Positions 55,932 to 64,000 are shown, counted from the stretch's first letter. The stretch is 64,000 nt of DNA from Luteipulveratus mongoliensis (GCF_001190945.1 NZ_CP011112.1:2294001-2358000), one strand, 5' to 3'. A program made the numbers and translations. Notes: generated from the sequence alone by a model not told the origin.

Positions 55932-57133
55932 CAGGAAGTGACCTTGTCGACGGCACGACGCAGCCGTTCGACGCCCTCGTGAATGCGCTTGGGAGTGGTC
56001 GCCGCGAAGCACACCCGCAGCGCGTGTGGGAACTGCTTGCTCGGCGAGAAGGCGTTGCCGGGAATGAAGGCGACACCCTCGGCGAGCGCCACTTCGAAGA
56101 GCCGCTCGGTGTCGACCTCCGGACCGAACGTGACCCAGAGGAAGAAGCCACCCTCCGGGTCGGTCCAGCGGGCCTCGCCGCCGAAGTGCTCGGTCAGTGC
56201 CGCCTGCATGGCCTCCTTGCGAGCCCGGTAGACCGCACGCTGGGTCGTCAGGTGCTCGTTGAGGTGTCCGCCGCGCAGGAAGCCGGCGATCAGGCGCTGC
56301 ATCGGCAGATTGGTGCAGGTGTCCATCGCCTGCTTGGCGTTGATGAGGAGCTGCTGGAGCTCGGGCGCCGCGTCCACCCATCCGACACGCAGACCCGGCG
56401 CCATGATCTTGGAGAAGGTCCGGACGGACAGCACGAGCGGGTCGCCAGCGGCCAGCTCGTGCAGCGACGGCACGGCATCCCCGGCGAAGCGCAGCATGCC
56501 GTACGGGTCGTCGTCGATGACCAGGCTGCCCCAGCGGTTGGCCAGCTCGAGGAGGCGGTGCCGGCGCTCGAGCGTCATGGAGGCGCCGGACGGGTTCTGG
56601 AAGGTCGGGATCGTGTAGATCACCTTGGGTGGCCGGCCGCTGCCGATCATCTCCTCCAGCCGGTCCACCTGCATGCCCTCGGCATCGACCGGCACCTCTA
56701 GAAGGTCCGCCTGGTACGACAGCGCGGTCGCCGATCCGTTGGTGTAGGTGGGAGATTCGACCACCACGAGATCTCCCGGATCGACGAACAGCTTGAAGGC
56801 GAGGTCCAGCCCTTGCATGCCTCCCGACGTGATGGTGAGGCGTTCGGGAGAGGTGGCATCCGTCGTACCGGACAGCTGGGCGAGTAGTGCCTCCCGGAGG
56901 GCGGCGTCGCCTTCGGTGGCGGCGTAGTCGAAGGCATCGGGTGCCTCAGCGCCGATCTCGCGTACGCCGATCTCGGCCAAGACGTGAGTCGGAATCGCTT
57001 CAGGCGCAGGGCTGCCCATCGCGAAGCGCACGATGTCGTGGGTCTGCGACGCCAGCAATGACGTGCTCGAGTCGATCACCGAACCGACCAGGTCTGAGGC
57101 CCGGCTGGCCAGGGGAAGGGTGGTGGTCTGCAT
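55931..57133 (-). CDS. PLP-dependent aminotransferase (class I, MocR-like without DNA-binding domain)
   Basis: A 400-residue enzyme of fold type I: ITSGGMQGLDLAFKLFVDPGD, YTIPTFQNPSG, VIDDDPYGMLRF and Schiff-base Lys242 in RTFSKIMAPGLRVGW. It is closest in look to 2-aminoadipate transaminases and to the C-terminal half of MocR regulators, but the winged helix is missing. The EnuR regulator of ectoine loci is a MocR protein, so this may be a related enzyme that lost, or never had, the DNA-binding part. The ATG follows GGAGGTGA. Confidence 0.85.
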   Translation of the reverse strand: MQTTTLPLASRASDLVGSVIDSSTSLLASQTHDIVRFAMGSPAPEAIPTHVLAEIGVREIGAEAPDAFDYAATEGDAALREALLAQLSGTTDATSPERLTITSGGMQGLDLAFKLFVDPGDLVVVESPTYTNGSATALSYQADLLEVPVDAEGMQVDRLEEMIGSGRPPKVIYTIPTFQNPSGASMTLERRHRLLELANRWGSLVIDDDPYGMLRFAGDAVPSLHELAAGDPLVLSVRTFSKIMAPGLRVGWVDAAPELQQLLINAKQAMDTCTNLPMQRLIAGFLRGGHLNEHLTTQRAVYRARKEAMQAALTEHFGGEARWTDPEGGFFLWVTFGPEVDTERLFEVALAEGVAFIPGNAFSPSKQFPHALRVCFAATTPKRIHEGVERLRRAVDKVTS

Positions 57134-57186
57134 CGTGCTCACCTCCGTGCTCGCGTGCGGATTGCCTTGATGTGTTTGGTCTTTGG

Positions 57187-58452
57187 TCACTCGCGGATCG
57201 TCAGACCGCGGGGAACGTGCGTGAGCTGTTCGGCGCCAGCATCGGTGACAAGCACGGACTCCGACGTCTCGTAGCCCCAGCCGTCCATCCACATCCCGAG
57301 GATCACGTGGAAGGCCATCCCGGACCGGATCTCGGTCTCCTCCTCCGAGCGAAGGCTGATCGTGCGCTCGCCCCAGTCGGGTGGGTAGCCGATGCCGATG
57401 GAGTAGCCGATGCGGGACTCCTTGTGCAGGCCGTACTGGCCGACCGTCTCGGCAAAGGCGCGGTGCACGTCGCGACCGAGCGCACCGGGCTTCATCGCGT
57501 CGAGCGCGGCTTCCATGCCCTCACTCACCGCGTCGGAGCACGACTGCAGCCGCTGCGGTGGCTTGCCGAGGACAACGGTTCGGGCCAGCGGCGCGTGGTA
57601 GCGGTGATGGACGCCTGCGATCTCGATCGTGGTCGCCTCGCCCTTGATCAGCGGCAGGTCGGACCAGGTGAGGTGCGGCGTACCGGCCGTCTCACCCGTG
57701 GGCAGCATCGGGACGATCGCCGGGTAGTCGCCGCCCAGCTTGTGCGCGCCGAGGGCCTGCGCGTGCTGGATCTCGGCGACCACGTCGCACTGCCGCCGGC
57801 CGGTCTCGATCGCCTCGATCGCGATCTCCATGACCCGCTGCGCAATCTGGCCGGCGAGTCGCAGCTTGTCCTGCTCCAGGTCCGACTTGATGACCCGTAC
57901 CCAGTTGACCAGCTCGTAGCTGTCGACGACCGACGCCTGCCGCAGCAGCGCATGCATCGCGAAGAACGCGCGAGCGGTAAAGAAGTGGGAGTCGGTCTCG
58001 GCGCCGACGTACGACCCAGGCTCATCGCTGAGCACGCCGATCTCCAGCGCCTGCTTGGTGATCCAGTCGAACGGGTGGGCGTCGGTGCGGTGGACGAGGT
58101 CCTCGGGGTAGCCGTGGATCTGGTCTTTCGAGAGGTACGCCGTGTAGTGGGCTCCCTGCGCGTCCATCGCGCGGGCGAACAGGTGTGGCTCGCCGCCAGC
58201 CGGGACGACGAGGCACTGCGGCATGTAGAACGACCAGGCGTTGTAGCCGGTCAGGTAGTAGATGTTGGCCGGGTCAACGACCAGAAGCGACGTCAGTGCG
58301 CGCTCGGCCATCCGGGCCTGCACTGCGGCGAGGCGCGCTCGGTACTCGTCGTCGGGAAACGGGCGCGAGCGCAGCTGGCCGTCGACCGCGACGGTGTAGG
58401 GCTTGACGCCGTCCGGAGTGGGGTCGGCGGGGTCCAGCGGGTACGTCGTCAT
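57187..58452 (-). CDS. doeA: Ectoine hydrolase, DoeA/EutD type (M24 fold)
   Basis: A 421-residue creatinase-like protein of the M24 fold. Sequence recalling DoeA includes DPANIYYLTGYNAWSFYMPQ (61-80), GDYPAIVPMLPTG, PHLTWSDLP and YPPDWGERTISLR (356-368). The two aspartate metal ligands of metallo-M24 enzymes appear replaced (Glu277 and His286), as expected for non-metal members. It would open the ectoine ring to N-acetyl-L-2,4-diaminobutyrate. It overlaps the preceding gene by four bases. Prolidase is the less likely alternative. Confidence 0.82.
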   Translation of the reverse strand: MTTYPLDPADPTPDGVKPYTVAVDGQLRSRPFPDDEYRARLAAVQARMAERALTSLLVVDPANIYYLTGYNAWSFYMPQCLVVPAGGEPHLFARAMDAQGAHYTAYLSKDQIHGYPEDLVHRTDAHPFDWITKQALEIGVLSDEPGSYVGAETDSHFFTARAFFAMHALLRQASVVDSYELVNWVRVIKSDLEQDKLRLAGQIAQRVMEIAIEAIETGRRQCDVVAEIQHAQALGAHKLGGDYPAIVPMLPTGETAGTPHLTWSDLPLIKGEATTIEIAGVHHRYHAPLARTVVLGKPPQRLQSCSDAVSEGMEAALDAMKPGALGRDVHRAFAETVGQYGLHKESRIGYSIGIGYPPDWGERTISLRSEEETEIRSGMAFHVILGMWMDGWGYETSESVLVTDAGAEQLTHVPRGLTIRE

Positions 58453-59273
58453 GCGGCCTCTCCGGTGATCACGCGGGCGAGCAGAGTCTGGCCGGGGCCG
58501 ATCGCCTCGAGTCCTGCCATGTGGAGTGCCGCCCAGATCGTGACCTGGTTGGCGGTGAGGACGGGGATGCCGAGCTCGCGCTCCAGCGGTGCGATCAGGT
58601 CGTACGTCGGCAGGTTGGTGCACGAGATGAAGACCGCCTCGCAGTCGCCGGCGGCCACGGCTTCGCGGGCCAGGTCGAGTGTGAGGGCGTACGGGACCCG
58701 CCAGATGCGGCCCGCGAGACCGAGCTTGGCCGAGCCGCTGACCTCGATGCCGACCTCTTCGAGGTAGTGCTCCAGGGCGGCGGTGATGTCGTCGTCGTAG
58801 GGCGTCGCGACGGCGAGGCGGGTGATGCCCAGGTGCTTGAGCGCCATCACGAGCGCGCCGGACGTGGACAGCGCTGCGGGTGCGCCGCCGGCGAACATCG
58901 CTGCTACCAAAGCACGTTCGCCTGCTGCGCCGTGAATGAAGCTGCCGGACGTACAGGCGTAGGCAATGACCTCCGGTTGGGTCGCGATGAGCTCAGTGGT
59001 GCACTCGGCGACCACGTCGGAGTCGCCGACCTCGGCGGCCATGTCGACCGAGACGGGGAGGGGGGAGTAGGGCGTACGGGTGACCAGGAGGGTGGCGTTG
59101 TCGGGGACCCAGCGCCAGAGCTCACGGTCGAGGGCAAAGTCGTACGGCGCGATCACGCCGATGCCGATATCGCCGATCGGTGCGTCGACAGGGACACCGA
59201 TGGGCGTCGCCGTGGCGTCCTCGAGGACCTCGGGGTCGAGGCCGGGATGTGGCTCCATCTGCACATGGTGCAT
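58449..59273 (-). CDS. Maleate isomerase/Asp-Glu racemase family protein (EutA-like), two cysteines
   Basis: A 274-residue paralogue of the protein encoded at 53941. Both catalytic cysteines are present: Cys107 in YACTSGSF and Cys218 in FISCTNLP. It is the first gene of the six-gene minus operon and lies 10 bases from GntR box 3. EutA of proteobacterial ectoine loci belongs to this family; its reaction is unproven. The ATG at 59273 is used; ATG at 59258 is possible. Confidence 0.8.
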   Translation of the reverse strand: MHHVQMEPHPGLDPEVLEDATATPIGVPVDAPIGDIGIGVIAPYDFALDRELWRWVPDNATLLVTRTPYSPLPVSVDMAAEVGDSDVVAECTTELIATQPEVIAYACTSGSFIHGAAGERALVAAMFAGGAPAALSTSGALVMALKHLGITRLAVATPYDDDITAALEHYLEEVGIEVSGSAKLGLAGRIWRVPYALTLDLAREAVAAGDCEAVFISCTNLPTYDLIAPLERELGIPVLTANQVTIWAALHMAGLEAIGPGQTLLARVITGEAA

Positions 59274-59282
59274 CCCGAGTAG

Positions 59283-59296
59283 GATTGTTGACAATC
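59283..59296. promoter_or_regulatory. GntR box 3 (divergent promoter)
   Basis: GATTGT-TG-ACAATC lies between the two large divergent operons. It contains TTGACA (59288-59293), a consensus -35 that is 18 bases from TACGTT (59312-59317), so a bound GntR protein should block the plus-strand promoter directly. Confidence 0.75.
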
Positions 59297-59317
59297 GGTT
59301 GTGACGATTCCTACGTT
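59288..59317 (+). promoter_or_regulatory. Promoter of the hydroxyacid dehydrogenase operon
   Basis: TTGACA, an 18-base spacer and TACGTT, followed six bases later by the GTG start codon, which implies a leaderless mRNA. The -35 element is inside GntR box 3. Confidence 0.65.
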
Positions 59318-59323
59318 GACCGC

Positions 59324-60307
59324 GTGACCCAAGCGCTCCCGGTGATCGTCGTCCTCGGCTCGACGAGCGACGATCGACCCGCCCATCTGACCCCGCTCGA
59401 CGGACGCGTCGAGCTGCGCTACACCGATGCCGCGGGGCTCGGCGACGCACTCGACGGCGCCCGCGGCCTGCTGCTCTGGGACTACTTCTCGGAGGCGATC
59501 AAGAGCGTCTGGGACAGGTCTGACTCGTTGGAGTGGATCCACGTCGCGGCGGCCGGGGTCGACAAGCTGATGTTCGACGACCTGCGGCGCTCCGACGTCG
59601 TCGTCACCAATGCTCACGGGGTCTTCGACCTACCGATCGCTGAGTTCGTGCTCGCCTCCGTGCTGGCCCGCGCCAAGCTGGTCCACGAGAGCCATGACCT
59701 GCAGCTGGCGCGCACCTGGCATCGCCGCGAGACGCTCCCGGTCGCCGGCGCGACGGCGCTGGTGGTCGGCACCGGCGGCATCGGGCGGGCCATCGCGCGA
59801 CTCCTGCGCGCGGTCGGGATGAACGTCGCAGGTGCTGGCCGTACGCCGGCCGCGGACGACCCCGACTTCGGGCGGGTCGTCGACAGCTCACGTCTTGTGG
59901 ATCACGTGGGCGAGTTCGACTACGTCGTCAACGCGACGCCCCTGACCCCTGAGACGACTGGCCTCTTCGAGGCAAAGGTCTTCGCCGCCATGGGTCCGGG
60001 CTCCTACTTCATCAACATCGGTCGCGGCGCCAGCGTGGTCGAGGCCGATCTTGCCGATGCCGTTCAGCGGCAGGAGATCAGCGGCGCGGCCCTAGACGTC
60101 TTCGAGCAGGAACCTCTGCCCGTCGACTCGCCCCTATGGACGCTCCCGGGCGTCGTCGTCTCGGCGCACATGGCGGGGGACGTGCTTGGCTGGAAAGACA
60201 GTCTGGCGCGACAGTTCGTCGATATCGCCGAACACTGGCTCGAAGGGACCCCCATGCCAAACGTGGTCGACAAGCAGCGCGGGTATGTTCCGGGGAGGTC
60301 CTTGTGA
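59324..60307 (+). CDS. D-isomer-specific 2-hydroxyacid dehydrogenase
   Basis: A 327-residue NAD(P)-dependent enzyme. The Rossmann loop is VVGTGGIGRAIARLLRAVGM, followed by the family pattern DYVVNATPLTPETTGLF and INIGRGASVVEADL; VSAHMAGD supplies the catalytic His, and the usual Arg and Glu lie in RGA and EQEPLP. It would interconvert a 2-oxo acid and a D-2-hydroxy acid. It is the first gene of the plus operon under GntR box 3. Role in the pathway unknown. Confidence 0.87.
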   Translation: MTQALPVIVVLGSTSDDRPAHLTPLDGRVELRYTDAAGLGDALDGARGLLLWDYFSEAIKSVWDRSDSLEWIHVAAAGVDKLMFDDLRRSDVVVTNAHGVFDLPIAEFVLASVLARAKLVHESHDLQLARTWHRRETLPVAGATALVVGTGGIGRAIARLLRAVGMNVAGAGRTPAADDPDFGRVVDSSRLVDHVGEFDYVVNATPLTPETTGLFEAKVFAAMGPGSYFINIGRGASVVEADLADAVQRQEISGAALDVFEQEPLPVDSPLWTLPGVVVSAHMAGDVLGWKDSLARQFVDIAEHWLEGTPMPNVVDKQRGYVPGRSL

Positions 60308-60390
60308 GCGGCGAGGAGGATGCAGCGAAGGTTGGGAGCGAGGAACGAGCGCCCGGCCGCAGCGGAGTCCGACCGAGCGCGACAGATGGA

Positions 60391-61803
60391 ATGACTGAGC
60401 TCAATCTGATCCCGGCGAGTGAGCTGGTCGACGGATTCCGTTCTGGCACCTTCGATCCCGTCGATGCACTCGAGGCGTCGCTGCAGGCCGTGCGCGACCA
60501 TGACGAGCAGGTCAACGCGACGGTCCTGATCGATGAGGGTGCTGGTCGCAAGGCTGCAGAGGCATCGGCGGCGCGGTGGTCCGCAGGCACGCCACTCAGC
60601 CCTGCCGACGGCGTCCCGGTGACGATCAAGGACATCATCCTGACGCGCGGCTGGCCGACGCTGCGAGGCAGCAAACTGGTCCAGGAGGATGTCGCCTGGG
60701 ACGAGGACTCTCCGGCAACTGCGAGACTGCGCGAGTCCGGCGCGGTGATCTTCGGCAAGAACACCACGCCGGAGTTCGGCTGGAAGGGCGTCACCGACTC
60801 GATCCGGCACGGCGTGACCCGCAACCCGTGGGATCCGAGCAAGGCAGCCGGCGGCTCCAGCGGCGGAGCCGCGGCCGCGACCGCGCTCGGAATGGGCTCC
60901 TGGTCCGTCGGCACCGATGGTGGCGGATCCGTCCGGATACCAGGGTCATTCAGCGGCATCGTCGCGTTGAAGCCGACTTACGGGCAGGTACCCGTGTGGC
61001 CGGCGAGTGCGTACGGCACGCTCTCTCACATCGGGCCGATGACGCGAACCGTGCGCGACTGCGCGCTGCTGCTCGACGTGCTCGCGCAGCCTGATTCACG
61101 TGACTGGTCGACGCTGCCAGCGCCCGCGACGTCGTACGTCGCCGGTCTGGATGGAGGAGTGGGCGGGCTGCGCATCGCGTTCTCGCCGGACCTCGGCTAC
61201 GGGCACAACGACCCGGAGGTCGAGCGCGCCGTGCGTACGGCGGTCGACTCGCTCACTGATGCCGGCGCAGTCGTCGAGGAGGTCTCGCTCGACCTGGAGG
61301 ACCCGGCCGCCGCGTTCCACGTGCTGTGGTTCAGCGGCGCGGCCAAGGTACTGAAGGCGTACGGTCCTGATGCGCTCGATCAGGTGGATCCTGGTCTGGC
61401 ACAAGCGGTTCGGGAGTTCGGGCTCGAGGCGACTGCGGCCGACTTCCTCGACGCCACTGCGGTGCGGATGGCGCTCGGTGAACGGATGGGAGAGCTGCAC
61501 CAGACGTACGACGTGCTGGTGACACCGACGATGCCGATCCCGGCGTTCACGGCCGGTCAGCCCGCCCCGGACGGATGGCCATCGCAGCTGTGGACGTCGT
61601 GGACGCCCTACACCTACCCGTTCAACATGACTCAGCAACCGGCTCTGACCCTGCCGTGCGGCTTCACCGACGACGGGTTGCCGATCGGTCTGCAGATCGT
61701 CGGACCGCGTCACGCGGATGCCCTCGTGCTGCGGGCTGGGCAGGCGTACGAGCGGGCTACCGACTGGCACACCCGCCGCCCACCCATGCTGAATCACGAT
61801 TGA
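60391..61803 (+). CDS. Amidase (amidase signature family)
   Basis: A 470-residue hydrolase with the Ser-cisSer-Lys triad: Lys in PVTIKDIILTRG and the serine loop AAGGSSGGAAAATALGMG plus GTDGGGSVRIPGSF. It cleaves an amide such as an N-acyl or carboxamide bond; substrate unknown. The ATG matches the usual family start. A GTG at 60304 overlaps the previous stop and has the better ribosome-binding site (GGGGAGG), but would add 29 residues that look uncoded, so the start is uncertain. Confidence 0.85.
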   Translation: MTELNLIPASELVDGFRSGTFDPVDALEASLQAVRDHDEQVNATVLIDEGAGRKAAEASAARWSAGTPLSPADGVPVTIKDIILTRGWPTLRGSKLVQEDVAWDEDSPATARLRESGAVIFGKNTTPEFGWKGVTDSIRHGVTRNPWDPSKAAGGSSGGAAAATALGMGSWSVGTDGGGSVRIPGSFSGIVALKPTYGQVPVWPASAYGTLSHIGPMTRTVRDCALLLDVLAQPDSRDWSTLPAPATSYVAGLDGGVGGLRIAFSPDLGYGHNDPEVERAVRTAVDSLTDAGAVVEEVSLDLEDPAAAFHVLWFSGAAKVLKAYGPDALDQVDPGLAQAVREFGLEATAADFLDATAVRMALGERMGELHQTYDVLVTPTMPIPAFTAGQPAPDGWPSQLWTSWTPYTYPFNMTQQPALTLPCGFTDDGLPIGLQIVGPRHADALVLRAGQAYERATDWHTRRPPMLNHD

Positions 61804-61814
61804 GGAGAAGTGTT

Positions 61815-62312
61815 TTGGCTCGTCTCATCACCATCACTCTCGACCTGCGCAAGGTCTCGTGCACGGCTCGCCTGCTCGACGAGGCAGCGCCGCGCACGTG
61901 TAACGCCGTGTGGGACGCGCTCCCGCTGACGGCACCGGCCTTCCACGGCAAGTACGCCCGCAACGAGGTCTATGGCCTGCTCACCGATCTCAAGGCGCCC
62001 GAGCCCGGCCCGGAGAACACCACCATTACGCCGATCCCGCGGGACGTGTGCTGGTTCAGCTTCAGCGGTGACGCCCTGGGCAACCCGGCGTACGGCTACG
62101 AGGCCGAGAAGGAGAACCGTGCCGCGTCACGCATCGTGGACCTGGCGATCTTCTACGGACGCAACAACCTGTTGATCAACGGTGACCAGGGCTGGGTGCC
62201 GGGCAACGTGTTCGGCGAGATCATCGAGGGCTACGACGAGATGGTCGCGGCGTGCCAGGACGTCTGGATGGGTGGCGCCCGCGGCGAGACCCTGACCTTC
62301 GCCCGGGCCTGA
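61815..62312 (+). CDS. DUF3830-like (cyclophilin-fold) protein
   Basis: A 165-residue protein with FSCTARLLDEAAP-type start (here VSCTARLLDEAAPRTC), HGKYARNEVYG, ALGNPAYGYEAEKENRAAS and a GxVFGEIIEG end; I take it as DUF3830, a cyclophilin-like fold of unknown function. The start is TTG with GAGGAG seven bases upstream, 11 bases after the amidase stop. It closes the GntR-controlled plus operon. Confidence 0.72.
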   Translation: MARLITITLDLRKVSCTARLLDEAAPRTCNAVWDALPLTAPAFHGKYARNEVYGLLTDLKAPEPGPENTTITPIPRDVCWFSFSGDALGNPAYGYEAEKENRAASRIVDLAIFYGRNNLLINGDQGWVPGNVFGEIIEGYDEMVAACQDVWMGGARGETLTFARA

Positions 62313-62369
62313 TCGGCGGTCGTTCACCGGGCGCGGCCGGGCCAGCCGCGGCGTCGTGGCATGCCTATG

Positions 62370-62389
62370 AGCCCGCGCACGCGCGGGCT
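62370..62389. terminator. Hairpin between convergent genes
   Basis: AGCCCGCGC and GCGCGGGCT arms with a two-base centre; probable bidirectional terminator for the DUF3830-like and HNH genes. Confidence 0.6.
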
Positions 62390-62403
62390 GCTGAGCGGAG
62401 CGG

Positions 62404-63681
62404 TCAGGTATGTCCGGCGCTCGCGAGATCCCAGACGACGCCCGTCAGGGTGACCGTTGCCGTCAGGTTGCGCCGGTGGACCAGCGTGTGGTGCCGTCCG
62501 CACAGGAGCGCGGCGTTGCCGAGATCGGTCGCTCCGCCGCGGGACCACCAGACCACATGATGTGCATCGCACCACTGCGGCGGGATCGTGCAGCCCGGAT
62601 AGGTGCATCCGTCGTCTCGGTGCCAGAGCGCGCGCCGTTGTGCAGAGGTGAAGAGGCGCACCTCGGCGCCGACGTCCAGAACCTCGCCACGTGAGCCGAG
62701 GACCATCGGGATGATCCCCGCGTCACAGGCGTGGCGGCGGACTTCAGCCGGCGACAGCACCTCGCCGGTGGCCGTGACACCGGCGCCGCGCAGACCGTCG
62801 ATGAGTTGATCGAGGGTCATGGTGGCGACGACCTGTGCCTTGGTCGAGCGCGGACCGTCGCCGGGCGAGCTGACGCCACGCCGGATGACGTCGACAAGAG
62901 CGTCCGCCCGACGGCGCGAGGGCGTGCGTGGATCCGGCTCGCCGTCCGGACCGGACACCGGAGCGGACAGACCTGCCACGGCCGCATCAACGATGGCGGC
63001 CGCGTCAGGGTCAGCGAGCAGGCGGTACTCAGCAAGGCCGGCCGGACCGGGCCGCTTTGTCAGCGATCGTCCGCGGATGAGGGCCTCGTGCTCGGCCTCC
63101 ACGTCGCGCTCCGGCTTGAGGAGCGCTCCCGCGTAGCGCACGGCCTTCGCGAGGTCACGTGGCGTCAGACCAGTGCCGGCGGGACCGTCGATCGCTGAGT
63201 CGACCAGCTCCGCGACGACAGCCTCGACCTCCTCCGCCGCTGCGACGGGTGTGACGTCCTGCTCGAACCGAGCGAGCTGATCTGTCTTGCCGAGCGACAG
63301 GTGGCCACCCCTGAACTGTGCCCAGATGGCTTGCGCCGCAGGCCGATCCGCCGACCCTGCGACACGACTGATCCGGGAGAGGTGCGCAGGCTCGGCCACC
63401 GCCGCCCCACCGGCTCGCTGACACCAGCGGACCCAGTCGACGGCGCCATAGCCGTGCTCGGTGTGCAGACCGCGGCCCAGGCCCTCGCGCACCGCTGCCA
63501 CCTCGATGCGGTCGAGTGCCGCCCGGGCCGCTGCGACCGACTCGATCAGGTCCTCGACGTCCGGACCGCTCAGCGCCCACAACGGCGCGCCGTCCACACG
63601 CGACAACGCGCTGGCGACGACATGCATCGTCCCACCGACGAAGTGGGCCGCAACGGGTGCGGCAGGTGTCTGAACGGCCAT
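62404..63681 (-). CDS. DUF222/HNH endonuclease-domain protein (13E12-type)
   Basis: A 425-residue protein: a helical DUF222 region (about 30-260) and a C-terminal HNH nuclease domain (about 345-410; RRALWHRDDGCTYPGC, WCDAHHVVWWSRGG, NAALLCGRHHTLVH). Such genes are multi-copy in many actinobacteria and are suspected mobile or stress-linked nucleases, but their role is unknown. The four-cysteine zinc frame looks complete. Confidence 0.9.
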   Translation of the reverse strand: MAVQTPAAPVAAHFVGGTMHVVASALSRVDGAPLWALSGPDVEDLIESVAAARAALDRIEVAAVREGLGRGLHTEHGYGAVDWVRWCQRAGGAAVAEPAHLSRISRVAGSADRPAAQAIWAQFRGGHLSLGKTDQLARFEQDVTPVAAAEEVEAVVAELVDSAIDGPAGTGLTPRDLAKAVRYAGALLKPERDVEAEHEALIRGRSLTKRPGPAGLAEYRLLADPDAAAIVDAAVAGLSAPVSGPDGEPDPRTPSRRRADALVDVIRRGVSSPGDGPRSTKAQVVATMTLDQLIDGLRGAGVTATGEVLSPAEVRRHACDAGIIPMVLGSRGEVLDVGAEVRLFTSAQRRALWHRDDGCTYPGCTIPPQWCDAHHVVWWSRGGATDLGNAALLCGRHHTLVHRRNLTATVTLTGVVWDLASAGHT

Positions 63682-63748
63682 GCATCGAACGTATATTCGA
63701 CCACCGACAGTCAGGATCTCGCCGCCTCCAACTCGGCGGGGCGGCCTG

Positions 63749-64000
63749 TCAGAAGGGTGGGCGGCCGACGCCGCTGATGCGATAGCGGCCCCACAGGTCG
63801 ATGTCGCTCAGCTTGCCTTCTGCGACGCCGTGCGCCGTCTCGAGGGTCACAGCGGCGCCCGACGAAACCTGTGCTGCCAGAACGTCATTCGCGACGATCC
63901 GGCCGTACCAGTGGAACCGACCGTCGATCGGCTGGAACGCCCCGCGCAGCCGTACGACGACCGGCACCGGCGCGTCGGCGAGACCAAGCACCTGGGCGAC
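63749..64000 (-). CDS. DUF4873-like protein, C-terminal part (cut by window end)
   Basis: The 83 visible codons (VRLRGAFQPIDGRFHWYGRI and DLWGRYRISGVGRPPF end) match the DUF4873 domain that occurs alone or at the end of flavin monooxygenases. The 5' end lies beyond the window, so the full length and partner domain are unknown. Confidence 0.75.
   Translation of the reverse strand, partial: VAQVLGLADAPVPVVVRLRGAFQPIDGRFHWYGRIVANDVLAAQVSSGAAVTLETAHGVAEGKLSDIDLWGRYRISGVGRPPF

Overview
The window is chromosomal DNA of a high-GC actinobacterium. Evidence: very G/C-rich third codon positions, many GTG starts, several start codons that follow a -10-like hexamer by 6-8 bases (leaderless style), a tmRNA encoding an actinobacterial-type tag (ANSKRTDFALAA), a tuberculostearate-type 10-methyl fatty acid gene pair, a DUF3039/helicase pair and a DUF222-HNH gene. 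Genus cannot be fixed from sequence reading alone; a soil or environmental Micrococcales/Propionibacteriales-like organism is likely. No rRNA, tRNA, CRISPR array, insertion sequence or prophage was seen.

Layout. 1-1.1 kb: a lipoprotein and about 0.5 kb without a convincing gene, both with atypical base use. 1.1-10.9 kb: a complete 4-hydroxyproline to 2-oxoglutarate operon on the minus strand (epimerase, three-subunit D-hydroxyproline dehydrogenase, deaminase, semialdehyde dehydrogenase). Its XRE-cupin regulator is separately transcribed. A divergent pair encodes an Xaa-Pro aminopeptidase and a secreted zinc metalloprotease. Three matching palindromes lie in the two control regions. 10.9-32.9 kb: mostly housekeeping or conserved genes: pyruvate carboxylase, TetR-controlled efflux pump, tmsAB, tmRNA, malic enzyme, a DEAD-box helicase with a 20-copy GGYQGNR tract, YqgE, NlpC/P60 hydrolase and an SF2 helicase. 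33-45 kb: a GAF regulator with a divergent flavin monooxygenase, a large secreted beta-helix/PDZ protein, an AraC-controlled NmrA/DUF1772 pair, and a P1-type aminopeptidase with an IclR regulator. 45-47.6 kb: Lrp-type regulator and 4-hydroxyphenylpyruvate dioxygenase.

47.6-62.3 kb is the most interesting part: an ectoine-type catabolic region. It holds an MHS-family (ProP-like) transporter, a class III transaminase, a semialdehyde dehydrogenase, a GntR/FCD regulator, two maleate-isomerase/EutA-like proteins, an M20 deacylase, a stand-alone MocR-like aminotransferase, a DoeA-type ectoine hydrolase, a 2-hydroxyacid dehydrogenase, an amidase and a DUF3830-like protein. The same box, ATTGT-NG-ACAAT, occurs before the transporter, between the transaminase and dehydrogenase genes, and between the two large divergent operons. 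This predicts one regulon of about twelve genes under the GntR protein encoded inside it. The last 1.6 kb carries a DUF222-HNH protein and the cut end of a DUF4873-like gene.

Functional assignments come from reading motifs by eye; no database search was run.
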